From Stereum hirsutum FP-91666 SS1 (Eukaryota > Basidiomycota > Agaricomycetes > Russulales > Stereaceae), in NCBI RefSeq assembly GCF_000264905.1, contig NW_006763144.1:1-64000 (forward strand): a stretch of DNA of 64,000 nt, given 5' to 3'. A program made the position numbers and the translations under genes. Position 1 is the stretch's first letter, and each line of letters begins with the position of its first letter. Below, one piece after another: positions 61,888-64,000 of this stretch. A model generated the notes under the pieces. That model was not told the origin of the DNA and ran no database searches. It was given only the letters and a program-made list of their open reading frames with translations.

Positions 61888-64000
61888 TCACTGAGGTGGC
61901 GTCGACGGCATCGGTATATTGACTTCAACGCAGGCCCCGATAGCCCTACTCCACATTCCCTGCGCGCCATTCCCGGTCATCGTTCTTCGATCGCCCACAA
62001 CGATTAACGCGAGCTTCGCGCGTGTCCAAGCCACATTGAGCCTGCGCGCATCCTCGACAAAGCCCACATCGTTGTCCACATTAGAACGCACGGTCGAGAA
62101 GATAATAATGTCGCTCTCGCGGCCTTGAAATGAGTCGATCGTGTAGCTATGCGTGTTGCTCGAGGAGAGTGCATCGCGTAAAGCCTTGGCTTGTTTGGTA
62201 TATGGAGAGAGGGCAGTGATGTCCGGGTGCTCGAAGTCTACTCTCTCTTTCGGTCGCTCGCGATCTTTTCCTTTGGAGCTGGTAGCTGTATTATTGGGAG
62301 ATGATATCGACTCTGGGGATGGCTTGGGGCTGGCGAGGAGCTTCACGGTGTGCTTGATGAGCTCAACCTGTCCTGTATTACCCTTCGACATTCCACCGTA
62401 GTCTTCTTCTGCCGAACACGGGACGAATACGACCGGCACAACGACGTTTTCAGCTGTAGGCCAGGGAAATTGAGAGTTGAGAAGGGCGCGAAGCTTTGAT
62501 CCGACATCGATTTCGCTGACTCCAGTCCTCAGTTCTCCGTTGTAGAACTCTGAGGAAGGAAAGCGGGCTATGGCTTCGGGGAAACGATACTGGACCTATT
62601 TCAAGCAAGGTTCAGTAACTGAAATACGACTAGCGGAGATTACGGATGAGGATCTCGCGCAATTTCACGTACATCGAGCATGGTTCTACTTAGCCCTGGC
62701 TGACTTTCTCCCGTGTACAGACGTTCAAATAATGAGACATCGTGCATAAGGGTACGGCCGAGAGGTCGAACCATAGGTCTCAATTGAACACTGATAGTAC
62801 GACGAAGTTCCATATCAGTAATGACTTACTTCCCTCCTTGAATGGTAGAGATAGCTAAATACGTACTGATCTCCGACCAGAATCGCCTTCTTGCATCCTT
62901 TCACCAAAGGAATTAAAGCGACGGACTCCGTGACCTGAGAGGCCTCGTCGATCAAGGCAATGTCGAAGTCTATGCCTCTTAGGACACCTAAACCTGCCCC
63001 AGCGCATGTGGTAAACACTATCGTCGCCTTCTTGATGAGCTTTTCCGCCTTATCACGGCGATTCGAGTTGCGATTGATTTCGCCGCCCACTCTGCTTTCC
63101 ACAGTGAAACTCTTTACGGACTTGTTGACTCTGGACGAATCGGTAGCAACGCGGAGAACCTGCTCTATGGGCACAATATGTTCTTCGTTCACGACCCTCT
63201 CGAAACGTTCGAGCACATTGTCGACGGCTGTATACACTGATCAATGAGATATGTAGCATATGAGGGAGATAAAATAAACGCAACCATTGTGTGTAGACGC
63301 CGTCATGAGGATTTTTCCACCGTCGTCAAGAGTTTGAACCAGTCGCTTCAGAATCTGCACGACCACTGTTGTCTTTCCAGTACCTATAGTACACTCGCAA
63401 CAGTCAGTGAGAACACATATAATTAGAGATACCTCGCGGTAAACTTACCGGGAGGGCCCCAAATAAGTGTGACTTGGGAGGTCCGGCTCGCCCGCACGGC
63501 AACTCGCTGGCTGTGGTTCAACTCATCTTGAATTTCTTCATCGGGATCCGATACATCTGCATGCGTTTCATCCACATTTCGAGACGCTTCCGAGAGTTCC
63601 TGCGAGGCTTCCTCGGTGAGCGAATCACCGGTTATAGCACGATGAAATCGACAACATTCTGCACTTTCTGTGGCGAGACGATGTATAGCGTCCATCTGGG
63701 CCTTGAACGTTGCTTTGAAAGAGATCATTCAGAGTGCGACTGTAGAACTGGACCGTGATGGTAAGCTCACCTATACTGCCTGCGTTGTATAAGTACCACT
63801 GAATTTGGAGAACTTCCGGAGGAGCTGTGTGCATCAACGAAATCCTTGCCTGTCCCGGACTCATTTCCAGCACCAATCCATCCAAAACGATAGGCGCTAC
63901 CCAGCCCCTCTCTGGCTTGGATCCAGCTCGCAGACGAACATGTGAATGCAGTTGGATGGCAGCGGGCGCATCGACACGGATATGAGCCAAGATCTCTGCC
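61888..64000 (-). CDS. SF1 RNA/DNA helicase, UPF1/SMUBP2-like (5' end outside window)
   Basis: An ATP-dependent superfamily-1B helicase; relatives act in RNA decay or on stalled nucleic-acid complexes. The 5' part runs past 64000. Visible from the N-terminal side: a beta-rich region (AAIQLHSHVRLRAGSKPERG), then LNHSQRVAVRAS (Q-motif-like) and the Walker A site GPPG-TGKTTVVVQ split by an intron near 63390-63448. TASTHN-TAVDNVLERF is motif Ia, FDIALIDEASQVTE is Walker B (DEAS box), VGDQ-VQLRP motif III, DVQYRFPEAIARFPSSEFYN motif IV, YTIDSFQGRESDIIIFSTVR motif V and RRLNVAWTRAKLALIVVGD motif VI. It ends EVNIPMPSTPPQ-stop at 61888. An insertion of Ser/Pro/Lys residues lies between motifs IV and V. 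No CH domain is visible within the window. Confidence 0.9.

Overview
The window is nuclear DNA from a filamentous basidiomycete, most likely an Agaricomycete. The reasons are: dense multi-exon genes with 50-75 bp GT..AG introns; an AA9 lytic polysaccharide monooxygenase; a P450 pair of the mushroom type; an MpaB-like DUF2236 oxygenase of the kind expanded in mushrooms; an intron-rich polyubiquitin gene; and no bacterial features. No rRNA, tRNA or CRISPR was seen. Gene models were made by eye from six-frame reading plus splice signals, so internal exon borders are approximate unless stated.

Layout. 0-13 kb: MFS transporter (-), MpaB-like oxygenase (+), a candidate non-autonomous DNA transposon with ACTTG subterminal repeats and 10-bp direct flanking repeats, a zinc alcohol dehydrogenase (+) and a secreted S1/P1 nuclease (-) that contains 5-, 7- and 16-nt microexons. 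13.5-19 kb: a divergent pair of ribosome-biogenesis genes, RRP17 (-) and SQS1/PFA1 (+). 19-28 kb: secreted amidase (+), AA9 LPMO with a long Ser/Ala tail (+), and PEP carboxykinase (-). 31-37 kb: GNAT acetyltransferase, J-protein and a coiled-coil/GX3-repeat protein (all +). 37-42.3 kb: two tandem P450 paralogues (-), each with an 11-nt microexon that carries the heme cysteine. 43-48 kb: five-repeat polyubiquitin (-) and FAM72 (-). 52-54.5 kb: flavin-reductase-like flavoprotein (-) with an apparent insertion. 55.25 kb: a 128-bp TA-flanked MITE. 56-59 kb: NIPA-type Mg2+ transporter (+). 59.7-60.9 kb: J-like degenerate protein (-). 61.9 kb to the end: a UPF1/SMUBP2-type helicase (-), truncated by the window edge.

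How they fit together. Most genes are unrelated housekeeping or metabolic genes. Three themes stand out. First, secreted degradative enzymes (nuclease, amidase, AA9) suit a saprotroph. Second, RRP17 and SQS1 share one 470-bp promoter and probably act in the same process. Third, oxidative and transport genes (MFS, MpaB-like, ADH, two P450s) are scattered, and there is no polyketide, peptide or terpene core enzyme to make a convincing biosynthetic cluster. The most unusual structural signals are the microexons that encode metal-ligand residues, the intron repeated in every ubiquitin unit, and the two DNA elements.
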